A DNA stretch of 64,000 bases from Pseudarthrobacter enclensis (GTDB lineage Bacteria > Actinomycetota > Actinomycetes > Actinomycetales > Micrococcaceae): contig NZ_JAUSRE010000012.1 in the NCBI RefSeq assembly GCF_030811655.1, forward strand, positions 62,001-126,000. The letters run 5' to 3'. Positions 29,870 through 37,787 of the stretch are shown piece after piece. Under the pieces are notes generated by a model. It was not told the DNA's origin. It saw nothing but the letters and a program-made list of their open reading frames with translations, and did no database searches. Position 1 is the stretch's first letter, and each line of letters opens with the position of its first letter. The translations under genes and the position numbers were made by a program.

Positions 29870-30862
29870 ATGAGTTCGCCAGCTTCCCGCCCAGTCCCTC
29901 CTGCCGCTGCCAACCCGCTTAACCTGCGCGGCGCCGTCGACCTTTCTTCGCTGAAGCGCACCGCAACTCCCTCCGGTGCCGCAGCCCCGTCCGCTCCTGT
30001 CGGAGGCGCAGGCCAGGGAGCGCAGCCGGGCGCCGCCGCCGGTCCTGAGCTCAAGGTCAATGTCACCGAAGCCAACTTCCAGCAGTTGGTGGAGCTGTCC
30101 GCGCAGGTCCCGGTGGTGTTCGCCCTGTGGGCCCCCTACTCCCCGGAGTCCGGCAGGATGCTCGAAACCCTGGACCGCGTGGTTGCCTCCTACGGCGGCC
30201 GCCTGGTCCTGGGTGCAGCGGACATTGAAGCGTTCCCGCAGCTTGCCCAGGCCTTCCAGGTGCAGGCCGTCCCCACCGCTGTCGCCGTGATCAAGGGACA
30301 GCCGGTGCCCCTGTTCCAGGGTGCTGCGGAGGAACAGCAGGTGCGCGGCCTCTTCGACGAACTCCTCAAGGTGGCCGCTGCCAACGGCGTTACCGGCAGC
30401 CTGGACGCAGGGGACGGCACGGAACAGGAACCTGCACCGCTGCCGCCGCTGCACCAGGCCGCTTACGACGCAATCGAAGCCGGGGACTATGCCGCAGCGG
30501 CAGATGCCTACCGCCAGGCGCTGAAGGAAATGCCGGCTGACCATGAAGCCAAGGCAGGGCTGGCCCAGGTGGAACTGATGGGCCGGCTGCAGGCCGTCTC
30601 CGCCCAGGACAGCGAAGCCCTCCGGGCACTGGCGGCCAACGAGCCGGACAACATTGAAGCGCAGTTCGGGGTGGCGGACCTTGATGTGGCAGGCGGCCAC
30701 GTGGAGGACGCCCTGAACCGCCTGGTGGCGTTCATAGGCCGGAACTTCGGCCCGGAGCGTGAGGCCGCCCGGGTCCGCCTGCTGGAACTGTTCGATGTCG
30801 TTGGAGCCGGGGACGACCGCGTCGCCAAGGCGCGCCAGGCGCTTGCGCGGGTGCTGTTCTAG
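29870..30862 (+). CDS. Thioredoxin-fold protein with TPR-like C-terminus (CnoX/YbbN-like)
   Basis: 330 residues. An Ala/Pro-rich N-terminal 55 is followed by a thioredoxin fold (FQQLVELSAQVPVVFALWAP ... VQAVPTAVAVIKGQPV), then TPR-type helices (AAYDAIEAGDYAAAADAYRQ, ALKEMPADHEAKAGLAQVEL). The active-site CxxC is absent: the segment reads WAPYSPESGRM, so it cannot be a disulfide oxidoreductase. This matches holdase-type CnoX/YbbN proteins of actinobacteria. ATG 29870 is chosen for its -10 spacing; an in-frame GTG lies nine bases upstream. Stop overlaps the next GTG by one base. Confidence 0.85.
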   Translation: MSSPASRPVPPAAANPLNLRGAVDLSSLKRTATPSGAAAPSAPVGGAGQGAQPGAAAGPELKVNVTEANFQQLVELSAQVPVVFALWAPYSPESGRMLETLDRVVASYGGRLVLGAADIEAFPQLAQAFQVQAVPTAVAVIKGQPVPLFQGAAEEQQVRGLFDELLKVAAANGVTGSLDAGDGTEQEPAPLPPLHQAAYDAIEAGDYAAAADAYRQALKEMPADHEAKAGLAQVELMGRLQAVSAQDSEALRALAANEPDNIEAQFGVADLDVAGGHVEDALNRLVAFIGRNFGPEREAARVRLLELFDVVGAGDDRVAKARQALARVLF

Positions 30863-31959
30863 TGCCGGCCCTCTTCCAGCCGCTGACGCTGCGGTCCATG
30901 GAGCTGCAGCACCGGGGATGGGTCTCACCCATGTGCCAGTACAGCTGCGATCCCGACGCCGCCCCCGGGGTCCCGGACGACTGGCACCTGGTGCACCTGG
31001 GCGGCTTCGCCGTGGGCGGCGCGGCGATGATCCTCACGGAGGCCGCGGCGGTGAACGCCGAGGGCCGTATCAGTCCCAGGGACGCAGGCCTGTACAACGA
31101 CGAACAGGCCGAAGCCTGGGAACGGATTATTTCCTTCGTCCACCGCAATGGAACTGCCGGAACAAAAATCGGTGTGCAGTTGGCCCACGCGGGCCGGAAG
31201 GCATCGACGTACTGGCCGTTCTCCGGCAAGAGCGGCAGCGTTCCCCCATCCGAGGGCGGGTGGGACACTCTTGGACCATCCACCACCTCATTTGAAGGCT
31301 ACGCGGCCCCCGCCGCCATGACAGTGGAACAGATCCACGGCGTCATCGCTGACTTCGCCGCCGCAGCTGTGCGGGCAGTGGACGCCGGCTTTGACACCAT
31401 GGAAATCCACGGGGCACATGGCTACCTCCTGCACCAGTTCCAGAGTCCGCTGATCAACCAGCGTGACGATGAGTGGGGCGGGGACGAGACCGGACGGAAC
31501 CGGCTGATGCTGGCCGTGGTTGACGCCGTCCGCGCCGTGATTCCCGATTCCATGCCCTTGCTGCTCCGGATCTCGGCCACCGACTGGGCGTCCGGCGGCG
31601 TGGACCAGGCGGCCTCGGTCCGGTTGTCGAGGGAGGCTGCGGCGCACGGGGTGGACCTGGTGGACGTCTCCAGCGGCGGGGCGGTGGCGCACCAGCAGAT
31701 CAAACCGGGTCTGGGCTACCAGACCGGGTTCTCGGCCGCCATCCGGGAAGAAGCCGGAGTTGCCACCGGGACGGTGGGCCTGGTGACCACTCCCGGCCAG
31801 GCTGAGCACGCCATTGCCACCGGACAGGCTGACGGCGTCTTCATCGCGCGCGCGGCCCTGCGTGACCCCCACTGGTGGCTCCGCGCCGCCTTTGAACTGG
31901 GCTATGACATTTCCTGGCCGCCCCAGTACGAACGCGCCGTCCCGCGGCGTACCTTCTGA
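30862..31959 (+). CDS. NADH:flavin oxidoreductase, Old Yellow Enzyme family (YqjM type)
   Basis: 365-residue FMN-dependent TIM barrel that reduces activated C=C bonds. The N-terminus LFQPLTLRSMELQHRGWVSP, with MCQYSC containing the YqjM-class FMN-modulating Cys, is followed by the substrate-binding HAGRKAS and the family segment HGAHGYLLHQFQSPLINQRD. GTG shares one base with the preceding stop, so it is coupled to the CnoX-like protein, suggesting redox stress work together. Confidence 0.92.
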   Translation: MPALFQPLTLRSMELQHRGWVSPMCQYSCDPDAAPGVPDDWHLVHLGGFAVGGAAMILTEAAAVNAEGRISPRDAGLYNDEQAEAWERIISFVHRNGTAGTKIGVQLAHAGRKASTYWPFSGKSGSVPPSEGGWDTLGPSTTSFEGYAAPAAMTVEQIHGVIADFAAAAVRAVDAGFDTMEIHGAHGYLLHQFQSPLINQRDDEWGGDETGRNRLMLAVVDAVRAVIPDSMPLLLRISATDWASGGVDQAASVRLSREAAAHGVDLVDVSSGGAVAHQQIKPGLGYQTGFSAAIREEAGVATGTVGLVTTPGQAEHAIATGQADGVFIARAALRDPHWWLRAAFELGYDISWPPQYERAVPRRTF

Positions 31960-31973
31960 CGCGGAAGTCCACG

Positions 31974-32252
31974 ATGACAGGCCCCGGCGGAACGGATCCG
32001 CAGGACGGTGTTGGCCGGCAGCTGGAAGCGAAAATCCTGGAGCTGCTGGCAGCAAGGGCGTCCACGTCCACCATTTGCCCGTCCGATGCGGCCAGGGCCG
32101 TGGGCGGGGATGAATGGCGGCACCTCATGGAGCCGGCCCGGAAAGCTGCGCGGCGCCTGGTTGACGCGGGCAAAGTCCACATCACCCAGGGCGGTTCCGT
32201 GGTGGACCCTGTCACGGCCAAGGGCCCCATCCGGATCCGCAAAGCGCCCTGA
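31974..32252 (+). CDS. DUF3253 protein
   Basis: 92 residues: a small basic winged-helix-like fold with TICPSDAARAVGGDEWRHLM and ARRLVDAGKVHITQGG, ending GPIRIRK, all typical of DUF3253. Function unknown; possibly nucleic-acid binding. ATG 31974 with GGAAG upstream, 14 bases after the Old Yellow Enzyme gene, so probably same operon. Confidence 0.85.
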   Translation: MTGPGGTDPQDGVGRQLEAKILELLAARASTSTICPSDAARAVGGDEWRHLMEPARKAARRLVDAGKVHITQGGSVVDPVTAKGPIRIRKAP

Positions 32253-32264
32253 GGCCGGCGGCTG

Positions 32265-34139
32265 TCAGCCCAGGAGATCGTCCACGTAGCACCAGCGCCA
32301 GTCTTCCCCGGGCTCCACGCTGCGCATGACAGGGTGCCCCGTCTCCTTGTAATGGCGGCTGGCGTGCCGCCCGGCGGAGGAGTCGCAGCACCCCACGTTT
32401 CCACAGGCCAGGCACATCCGCAGGTGAACCGGAGTGGTACCCTCCCGCTCACACTCCGCGCAGTACGGGTCACCGGGGACCGGGGACGGCATGGCAGCGG
32501 TCAGGTGGTCGCAAACGCCGCCCGGCTGGGACAACCCCTCGCCCCCGCCACCGTCGGCAGCGGCGACCTCGTTGAAGGAGGCGTCGAGCATCGACTCTTC
32601 GACATCGAGGCGCTCCAGGACTTCACTGAGGACTTCATGCGCGAAGTCCCCGCCCCGCCTGAGTTCCAGGACCTTGTCCCTTTCGGCCTCCAGCATGGCC
32701 ATCCGCAGCTGTGCGTAGCGCTGGCTGGGGGTGGCCGCCTCAGCCGCCGGCCTGCCCAGCCGCTCCCACGCCGCCAGCCCCCGCTCATGGGTCCGCCGCC
32801 GGAGCATGTCCATCACCTCCGGCGGATCACTCTCGCGGCGCAGCTGCTCCAGCCGTTCGATCCCTGCTGCGGTGGCCCGCTGCATCAGGGAAGCCTGGTT
32901 CAGCGCGTCCTCGCGCCTGTCCGGTCCCGGCACCCGCAGGGCCCTGACGAGTGCGGGCAGGGTGAACCCCTGCAGCACCAGCGTGCCGCCGACCACCACC
33001 ATGGCTGCCAGGACCAGCACGTTGCGGTGCTCCAGGTCTCCGGGCAGCGTCAGGGCGGCGGCCAGGGTGACCACGCCGCGCATGCCGGCCCAGGACACGA
33101 TGGCGGGCATCTCCCAGGGCGGTGCCGGGTCCGCCCGCCGAACGGCGGGAATCAGGCGGGGCAGGTAGGTGGCGGGAAAGACCCAGACCGGGCGCAGCAG
33201 CAGCACCGCCACCAGGATGACGGCGCAGCCAAGCCAAACCCGCCCGGCGCCCAGGGAATCGTCCTGGACGCTGTCCACGATGGTCCGTACCTGCAGGCCA
33301 ATAAGCAGGAAGACGGCATTTTCCAGCAGGAACTGCACGGTGTCCCAGTTGCTCCGTGCGCTTTGCCTGGCAGCGCCGTTGGGCATCGACGGCGCCTTGG
33401 TGCCCATCACCAGGCCGGTGACGACGACGGCGAGCACCCCGGATGCGTGTATCGCCTCGGCGGGGAGGAAGGCAACGAAAGGCGCCATGAGGGACGTCGA
33501 GGTGTTGATGGCCACGTTGCTGACCCGCTTGCGGATTTCGGTGAGGACGTACGCGGCCGCGAGACCCACCACCAGGCCGCCGCCGGCCGCCAGCACGAAG
33601 CCGCCGGCAACATCCAGCACGGAGACGGAGCCCGCAATGGCCGCCACCGCTGCCCGAAGACATACAAGCGCGGTGGCGTCGTTGACCAGCGATTCGCCTT
33701 CCAGGATGTTGACGATACGGCGGGGCATGCCTACTTTCCGTGCGATGGCCGTCGCGGCCACCGCGTCCGGCGGTGCCACCACCGCACCCAGGGCGATGGC
33801 CGCAGCAAGCGGGATCTCGGGGAACAGCCACCAGACCACCGCGCCCACGCCCAGGGTGCCAAAAATGACGTACCCCACGGACAGCAGCCCAATGGAGCGG
33901 CGGTTGGCCTTGAAGTCGAACAGCGATGTCCGGAACGCGGCTGCGTAAAGCAGCGGAGGCAGGAGACCGACCAGGACCAGTTCCGGATTCAGCTCCACCG
34001 GGGGAATGAACGGCAGGAACGATCCCGCTACTCCGGCCAGGACCAGCAGCAGGGGAACCGGGATATTGAGTTTGCGGCCCAGCGCGCTGCCGGCGCACAC
34101 CACAGCAACGATGACCAGCAGGCCCAACGCGATGTCCAT
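32265..34139 (-). CDS. CPA1-type Na+/H+ antiporter with C-terminal UBP zinc finger
   Basis: 624 residues. Residues 1-420 are the 12-helix antiporter core, with GALGRKLNIPVPLLLVLAG-like N-terminal helix, the ion-binding-site regions ALGAVVAPPDAVAATAIA and GESLVNDATALV, and MRGVVTLAAAL. A cytoplasmic helical linker follows. The last 70 residues form a UBP-type zinc finger with CAEC, CLACGNVGCC and spaced His residues (RHASRHYKETGH). ATG at 34139 begins MDIALGLLVIV; a longer upstream frame overlaps the divergent ABC gene and is not real. Stop lies 12 bases from DUF3253 (convergent). Confidence 0.92.
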   Translation of the reverse strand: MDIALGLLVIVAVVCAGSALGRKLNIPVPLLLVLAGVAGSFLPFIPPVELNPELVLVGLLPPLLYAAAFRTSLFDFKANRRSIGLLSVGYVIFGTLGVGAVVWWLFPEIPLAAAIALGAVVAPPDAVAATAIARKVGMPRRIVNILEGESLVNDATALVCLRAAVAAIAGSVSVLDVAGGFVLAAGGGLVVGLAAAYVLTEIRKRVSNVAINTSTSLMAPFVAFLPAEAIHASGVLAVVVTGLVMGTKAPSMPNGAARQSARSNWDTVQFLLENAVFLLIGLQVRTIVDSVQDDSLGAGRVWLGCAVILVAVLLLRPVWVFPATYLPRLIPAVRRADPAPPWEMPAIVSWAGMRGVVTLAAALTLPGDLEHRNVLVLAAMVVVGGTLVLQGFTLPALVRALRVPGPDRREDALNQASLMQRATAAGIERLEQLRRESDPPEVMDMLRRRTHERGLAAWERLGRPAAEAATPSQRYAQLRMAMLEAERDKVLELRRGGDFAHEVLSEVLERLDVEESMLDASFNEVAAADGGGGEGLSQPGGVCDHLTAAMPSPVPGDPYCAECEREGTTPVHLRMCLACGNVGCCDSSAGRHASRHYKETGHPVMRSVEPGEDWRWCYVDDLLG

Positions 34140-34178
34140 GACGTTAGTTTCGCACCCCCGCGGCGCTGGTCCGCGGAC

Positions 34179-34184
34179 TAGGCT
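34179..34184 (+). promoter_or_regulatory. -10 element, leaderless arrangement (34191 ABC gene)
   Basis: TAGGCT lies six bases before ATG 34191. The divergent gap to the antiporter is 51 bases. Confidence 0.55.
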
Positions 34185-34190
34185 GGCACC

Positions 34191-34985
34191 ATGACTGCTC
34201 CGATACCTGACCAGGCATCGAATTCCGGGCCCATGGCGGCCCTTTCCCTCCGTGGGCTGGCCAAGCGGTTCGGTGGGAAGATCGCCGTGGACGGCATCAG
34301 CCTGGAAGTGCCGGCCGGGTCCTTCTTCGGCATCGTCGGCCCCAACGGTGCAGGCAAGACCACCACGTTGTCCATGGCCACAGGCCTCCTGCGTCCGGAT
34401 TTCGGCACCGCGGTGGTGCACGGCGTAGATGTGTGGCAGCACCCGCTGCAAGCCAAACGCCTCATGGGGATCCTGCCCGACGGCGTCCGGCTGTTCGACC
34501 GGCTGACGGGTGAGCAGCTGATTACCTATGCAGGGCTGCTCCGCGGCATGGACAGGGCCGTGGTGGCCGCACGCGTGGGGGAGTTGCTGGCGGCCATGGA
34601 CCTCACCGAAGATGCGGGAACGCTGGTGGTGGACTACTCGGCCGGCATGACCAAGAAGATCGCCCTGGCCTCCGCATTGATCCACGCCCCACGGCTCCTG
34701 GTCCTGGACGAGCCGTTCGAAGCCGTGGACCCCGTGTCGGCAACGAACATCCGCTCCATCCTTGACCGGTACGTCGCCTCCGGCGGAACAGTGATCGTCT
34801 CCAGCCACGTCATGGACCTGGTGCAGCGCATGTGCGACCACGTCGCGGTGGTGGCCCGCGGCCGGCTCCTGGCTGCGGGAACAGTGGACCAGGTCCGGGC
34901 CGGGGCCTCCCTGGAAGAGCTGTTCGTGCAGCTTGTCGGCGGCCACAGCCACACGGAGGGGCTGGAATGGTTGCGCACCTTCTGA
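34191..34985 (+). CDS. ABC transporter ATP-binding protein
   Basis: 264 residues. Walker A GPNGAGKTTTL at 50-60, Q-loop region ILPDGVRLFD, signature YSAGM (a variant of LSGGQ) and Walker B LLVLDEPFEAVDP are present, as is the switch His in SSHVMDLVQRM. It belongs to the exporter-type family partnered with a separate membrane protein. Overlaps the permease gene by 19 bases, so they are coupled. Substrate unknown. Confidence 0.92.
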   Translation: MTAPIPDQASNSGPMAALSLRGLAKRFGGKIAVDGISLEVPAGSFFGIVGPNGAGKTTTLSMATGLLRPDFGTAVVHGVDVWQHPLQAKRLMGILPDGVRLFDRLTGEQLITYAGLLRGMDRAVVAARVGELLAAMDLTEDAGTLVVDYSAGMTKKIALASALIHAPRLLVLDEPFEAVDPVSATNIRSILDRYVASGGTVIVSSHVMDLVQRMCDHVAVVARGRLLAAGTVDQVRAGASLEELFVQLVGGHSHTEGLEWLRTF

Positions 34986-36538
34986 GGCTCAAGCTCGCGC
35001 TGCTGCGCAATGGCCTGCGGCGCAGCCCATGGCAGCTGGTAGGCATGGCCATCGCCGGGCTGTACGCACTGGGGGTGGTGTCAACCCTCATCATCGTCCT
35101 TGTCCTGCTCAGGAACGCAGGGGCCGAAACCGCCCATACAGCTGTGGTCCTGGGCGGTTCCGCCGCGCTGATCGGATGGGGCGTGATTCCGGTGGTGGCC
35201 TCCGCCACGGACATGACGCTGGACCCGTCCCGCTTCAGCACCTTTGCCATCCCCATGAGGCAAATGCTCACCGGCCTTGCCCTGGGCGGCCTGATCGGAA
35301 TCCCCGGGGTGGCCACCACGCTCGTTGCCCTGGCCACCGTGGTGACCTGGTCCCGTGATGTGCTTCCGGCGCTCGCCGCCCTGGTGGGCGCCTGCCTTGG
35401 GGTGATGACCTGCGTCGTGCTGGCCAAGGTGGTTACCACCGCGACGGCAAGCCTGGCTGCCTCCCGGCGTTTCAAGGACATCAGCGCCATTGCCTTCATG
35501 GTGCCCCTGGTCCTGCTGGGGCCCATCGTTGCAGGGGTTGGCCGCAGCGTTTCCGCGTCCGCGGGATTCCTGCCGGAGTTCGCCCGTACCCTTGCGTGGA
35601 CGCCGCTGGGGGCGCCCTGGGCACTCGGCGGCGACGTCGCATCCGGCCGGCCCGCGGAGGCAGCGGTGAAGCTGCTGGTGTCGGTGGCGGTCCTGGGACT
35701 CCTGGCGTGGTGCTGGAAACTGCTGCTTGAGCGGGCGCTGGTCACTCCGCCGTACGCCGGAGCCGGGAAGCGCCGCGGCGGCAGGCTGGGACTGTTCGGC
35801 GTGCTTCCAGCCACCCCGGCCGGTGCCGTAATGGCGAGGTCGCTCACATACTGGATCCGGGACCCCCGCTACTCCGGGTCCCTGGTGGTCATCCCCTTGC
35901 TCCCGGTGGTGCTGGGGTTCCAGGGGACGCAGACCGGAAGCTACGGCAGCCTGGCCTTCCTGGCCCCCGTGTCCGCTTTCATCCTGGCCTGGTCCATCTC
36001 AGCCGACGTCTCCTACGACAACACCGCGTTTGCGCTGCATTTGGCCACCGGGGTCCGCGGCGTGGCCGACAGGCTGGGCAGGGCGCTGGCATGCACGGCC
36101 TTCGCCCTGCCGGTGGTCCTGGTGTTCTCCATCGGTTATGCGGCCTTCACCCGGAACTGGGCCGCGCTGCCCGGACAACTGGGGCTGAGCCTGGGGATTC
36201 TCTTCACCGGGCTGGGATTGTCCTCGGTGGTGTCGGCCCGGTACACGGTCACGGTCCCGCTGCCGGGTGACAGCCCCTTCAAGAAGCCGCCGGGCAACGT
36301 GGGGCAAACCATGGCCGTGCAGTTCGTGGGAATGATGGTCCTGATGGTCCTGGTGCTGCCCGAAGGCGTGCTGCTGGCGGCACACGCCATCAAGGGAAAC
36401 GTACTGTTCGGCTGGCTCAACCTTGCCGCGGGCATCGTCCTGGGCCTGGCCCTCTTCCTGGCCGGTGTCCGGCTGGGCGGCAAATGGCTTGACGCGCGGG
36501 GGCCGGAGCTCCTGGCACAGGTAAACGTCAACCGCTGA
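34967..36538 (+). CDS. ABC transporter membrane protein
   Basis: 523 residues with about twelve hydrophobic segments (first at WQLVGMAIAGLYALGVVSTL), short loops and a C-terminal Arg-terminated tail. ATG 34967 has GAGGGGCTGGA before it. An upstream frame extension overlaps the ATPase in the wrong frame and is rejected. Forms a permease with the preceding ATPase; no substrate-binding protein is encoded nearby, favouring an export function. Confidence 0.88.
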   Translation: MVAHLLRLKLALLRNGLRRSPWQLVGMAIAGLYALGVVSTLIIVLVLLRNAGAETAHTAVVLGGSAALIGWGVIPVVASATDMTLDPSRFSTFAIPMRQMLTGLALGGLIGIPGVATTLVALATVVTWSRDVLPALAALVGACLGVMTCVVLAKVVTTATASLAASRRFKDISAIAFMVPLVLLGPIVAGVGRSVSASAGFLPEFARTLAWTPLGAPWALGGDVASGRPAEAAVKLLVSVAVLGLLAWCWKLLLERALVTPPYAGAGKRRGGRLGLFGVLPATPAGAVMARSLTYWIRDPRYSGSLVVIPLLPVVLGFQGTQTGSYGSLAFLAPVSAFILAWSISADVSYDNTAFALHLATGVRGVADRLGRALACTAFALPVVLVFSIGYAAFTRNWAALPGQLGLSLGILFTGLGLSSVVSARYTVTVPLPGDSPFKKPPGNVGQTMAVQFVGMMVLMVLVLPEGVLLAAHAIKGNVLFGWLNLAAGIVLGLALFLAGVRLGGKWLDARGPELLAQVNVNR

Positions 36539-36559
36539 CGGCTCCACGGAAGGGACAAC

Positions 36560-37339
36560 ATGGAAATCGTGATCCTCGGCGGCAGAAGGCAGATTGGAAG
36601 ACTCGCGGCCGACGCCATCGAACAACTCCTCCGGCGCAAGCCGGAGGCTGTCCTTGGCCTGGCCACGGGGTCCTCACCGCTTCCCGTCTATGACGAGCTT
36701 GCGGCCCGGCACGAACAAGGCCTTGATTTCAGCAGGGCCTCGGCATTCGCGCTGGATGAATACGTGGGCCTGCCTGCGGGCCATCCTGAGTCCTACCGTG
36801 AGGTGGTCCGCCGGGAGTTCACCAACCGGGTGAACATTGCACCGGAGAACGTCCACGGTCCGGACGGAAGGGTGGACGACATCCCCGCTGCCTGCGAAGC
36901 CTATGAGCAGGCAATTGCCGCTGCCGGGGGCGTTGACCTGCAACTGCTGGGCTTGGGCACTGACGGGCACATCGGGTTCAATGAACCGGGCTCGTCCTTC
37001 GCTTCGCGGACGCGGATCAAGAGCCTGGTGGAACAGACACGCCGGGACAATGCCAGGTTCTTCAACAGCCTGTCCGAGGTGCCGCACCACGTCATTACCC
37101 AGGGCCTGGGCACCATCATGGGAGCCCGCCACGTGATCCTGCTCGCCACGGGGGCGCAGAAAGCGCAGGCAGTCCGCGATTTCGTGGAGGGTCCGGTGGC
37201 TGCGATCTGCCCGGCGTCTGTGCTGCAGTTCCATCCGCACGCCACCGTCCTGCTGGACGAGGCTGCCGCATCAGGCCTGAAACTGGCCGATTTCTACCGT
37301 CATACCTATGAGAACAAGCCCGCATGGCAGGGGTTGTAG
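36560..37339 (+). CDS. nagB: Glucosamine-6-phosphate deaminase
   Basis: Converts glucosamine-6-phosphate to fructose-6-phosphate and ammonia. 259 residues with VLGLATGSSPLPVYDELA (phosphate loop), FALDEYVGL (catalytic Asp), and LGLGTDGHIGFNEPGSSF. ATG 36560 follows GGAAGGGA. A small TGCCCC-ACC-GGGGCA stem at 37354-37368 lies 15 bases after the stop. Catabolism of cell-wall amino sugars is the usual role. Confidence 0.95.
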   Translation: MEIVILGGRRQIGRLAADAIEQLLRRKPEAVLGLATGSSPLPVYDELAARHEQGLDFSRASAFALDEYVGLPAGHPESYREVVRREFTNRVNIAPENVHGPDGRVDDIPAACEAYEQAIAAAGGVDLQLLGLGTDGHIGFNEPGSSFASRTRIKSLVEQTRRDNARFFNSLSEVPHHVITQGLGTIMGARHVILLATGAQKAQAVRDFVEGPVAAICPASVLQFHPHATVLLDEAAASGLKLADFYRHTYENKPAWQGL

Positions 37340-37353
37340 CAGCCTTCCGGACG

Positions 37354-37368
37354 TGCCCCACCGGGGCA
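37354..37368 (+). other. Short stem-loop after nagB
   Basis: TGCCCC and GGGGCA pair with a three-base loop and AAAA follows. It is a weak candidate for a 3' end; no T-run is present. Confidence 0.3.
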
Positions 37369-37444
37369 AAATGGTACGACGGCGGCCGGTGGCGTACTCC
37401 GGCAACGGGCGCGCCGCCGTCGGACGCGCCGCCGGGGGAACGGC

Positions 37445-37450
37445 TAAGAT
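37445..37450 (+). promoter_or_regulatory. -10 element, leaderless arrangement (DUF3039)
   Basis: TAAGAT lies seven bases before ATG 37458, which selects this ATG over the in-frame ATG at 37449. Confidence 0.55.
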
Positions 37451-37457
37451 GGATGCC

Positions 37458-37787
37458 ATGACTAGCATGACGGACCCTCTCGAAAACGACCCGATGCGCG
37501 AGCTTTCCGGAGCTGGAACGTCCACGGCCACCATTGAGCGCGAGGAACTGCGCCAGGAGGTGGAACCGGGCGACCGGGAGCGCTTTGCCCACTATGTGCG
37601 CAAGGAAAAGATCATGGAGTCCGCGATGACCGGGGAACCCGTCATTGCCCTGTGCGGCAAGGTCTGGACCCCGGGCCGGGATCCCCAGAAGTTCCCGGTG
37701 TGCCCCGAATGCAAGGAAGTCTATGAAGGCCTCCGGCCGGGCAACGACGGCGGGAAGGGTCCGGGGGACTCGGGCAACAGCAAATAG
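37458..37787 (+). CDS. DUF3039 protein
   Basis: 109 residues with the family pattern GTSTATIEREELRQEV, then HYVRKEKIMESAMTGEPVIA-ending helix, ALCGKVW and CPEC, suggesting one metal-binding site (H, C, CxxC). The last 20 residues are Gly/Ser-rich. One-base overlap with the helicase behind it. A DUF3039-helicase pair recurs in actinobacteria; the function is unknown. Confidence 0.82.
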   Translation: MTSMTDPLENDPMRELSGAGTSTATIEREELRQEVEPGDRERFAHYVRKEKIMESAMTGEPVIALCGKVWTPGRDPQKFPVCPECKEVYEGLRPGNDGGKGPGDSGNSK

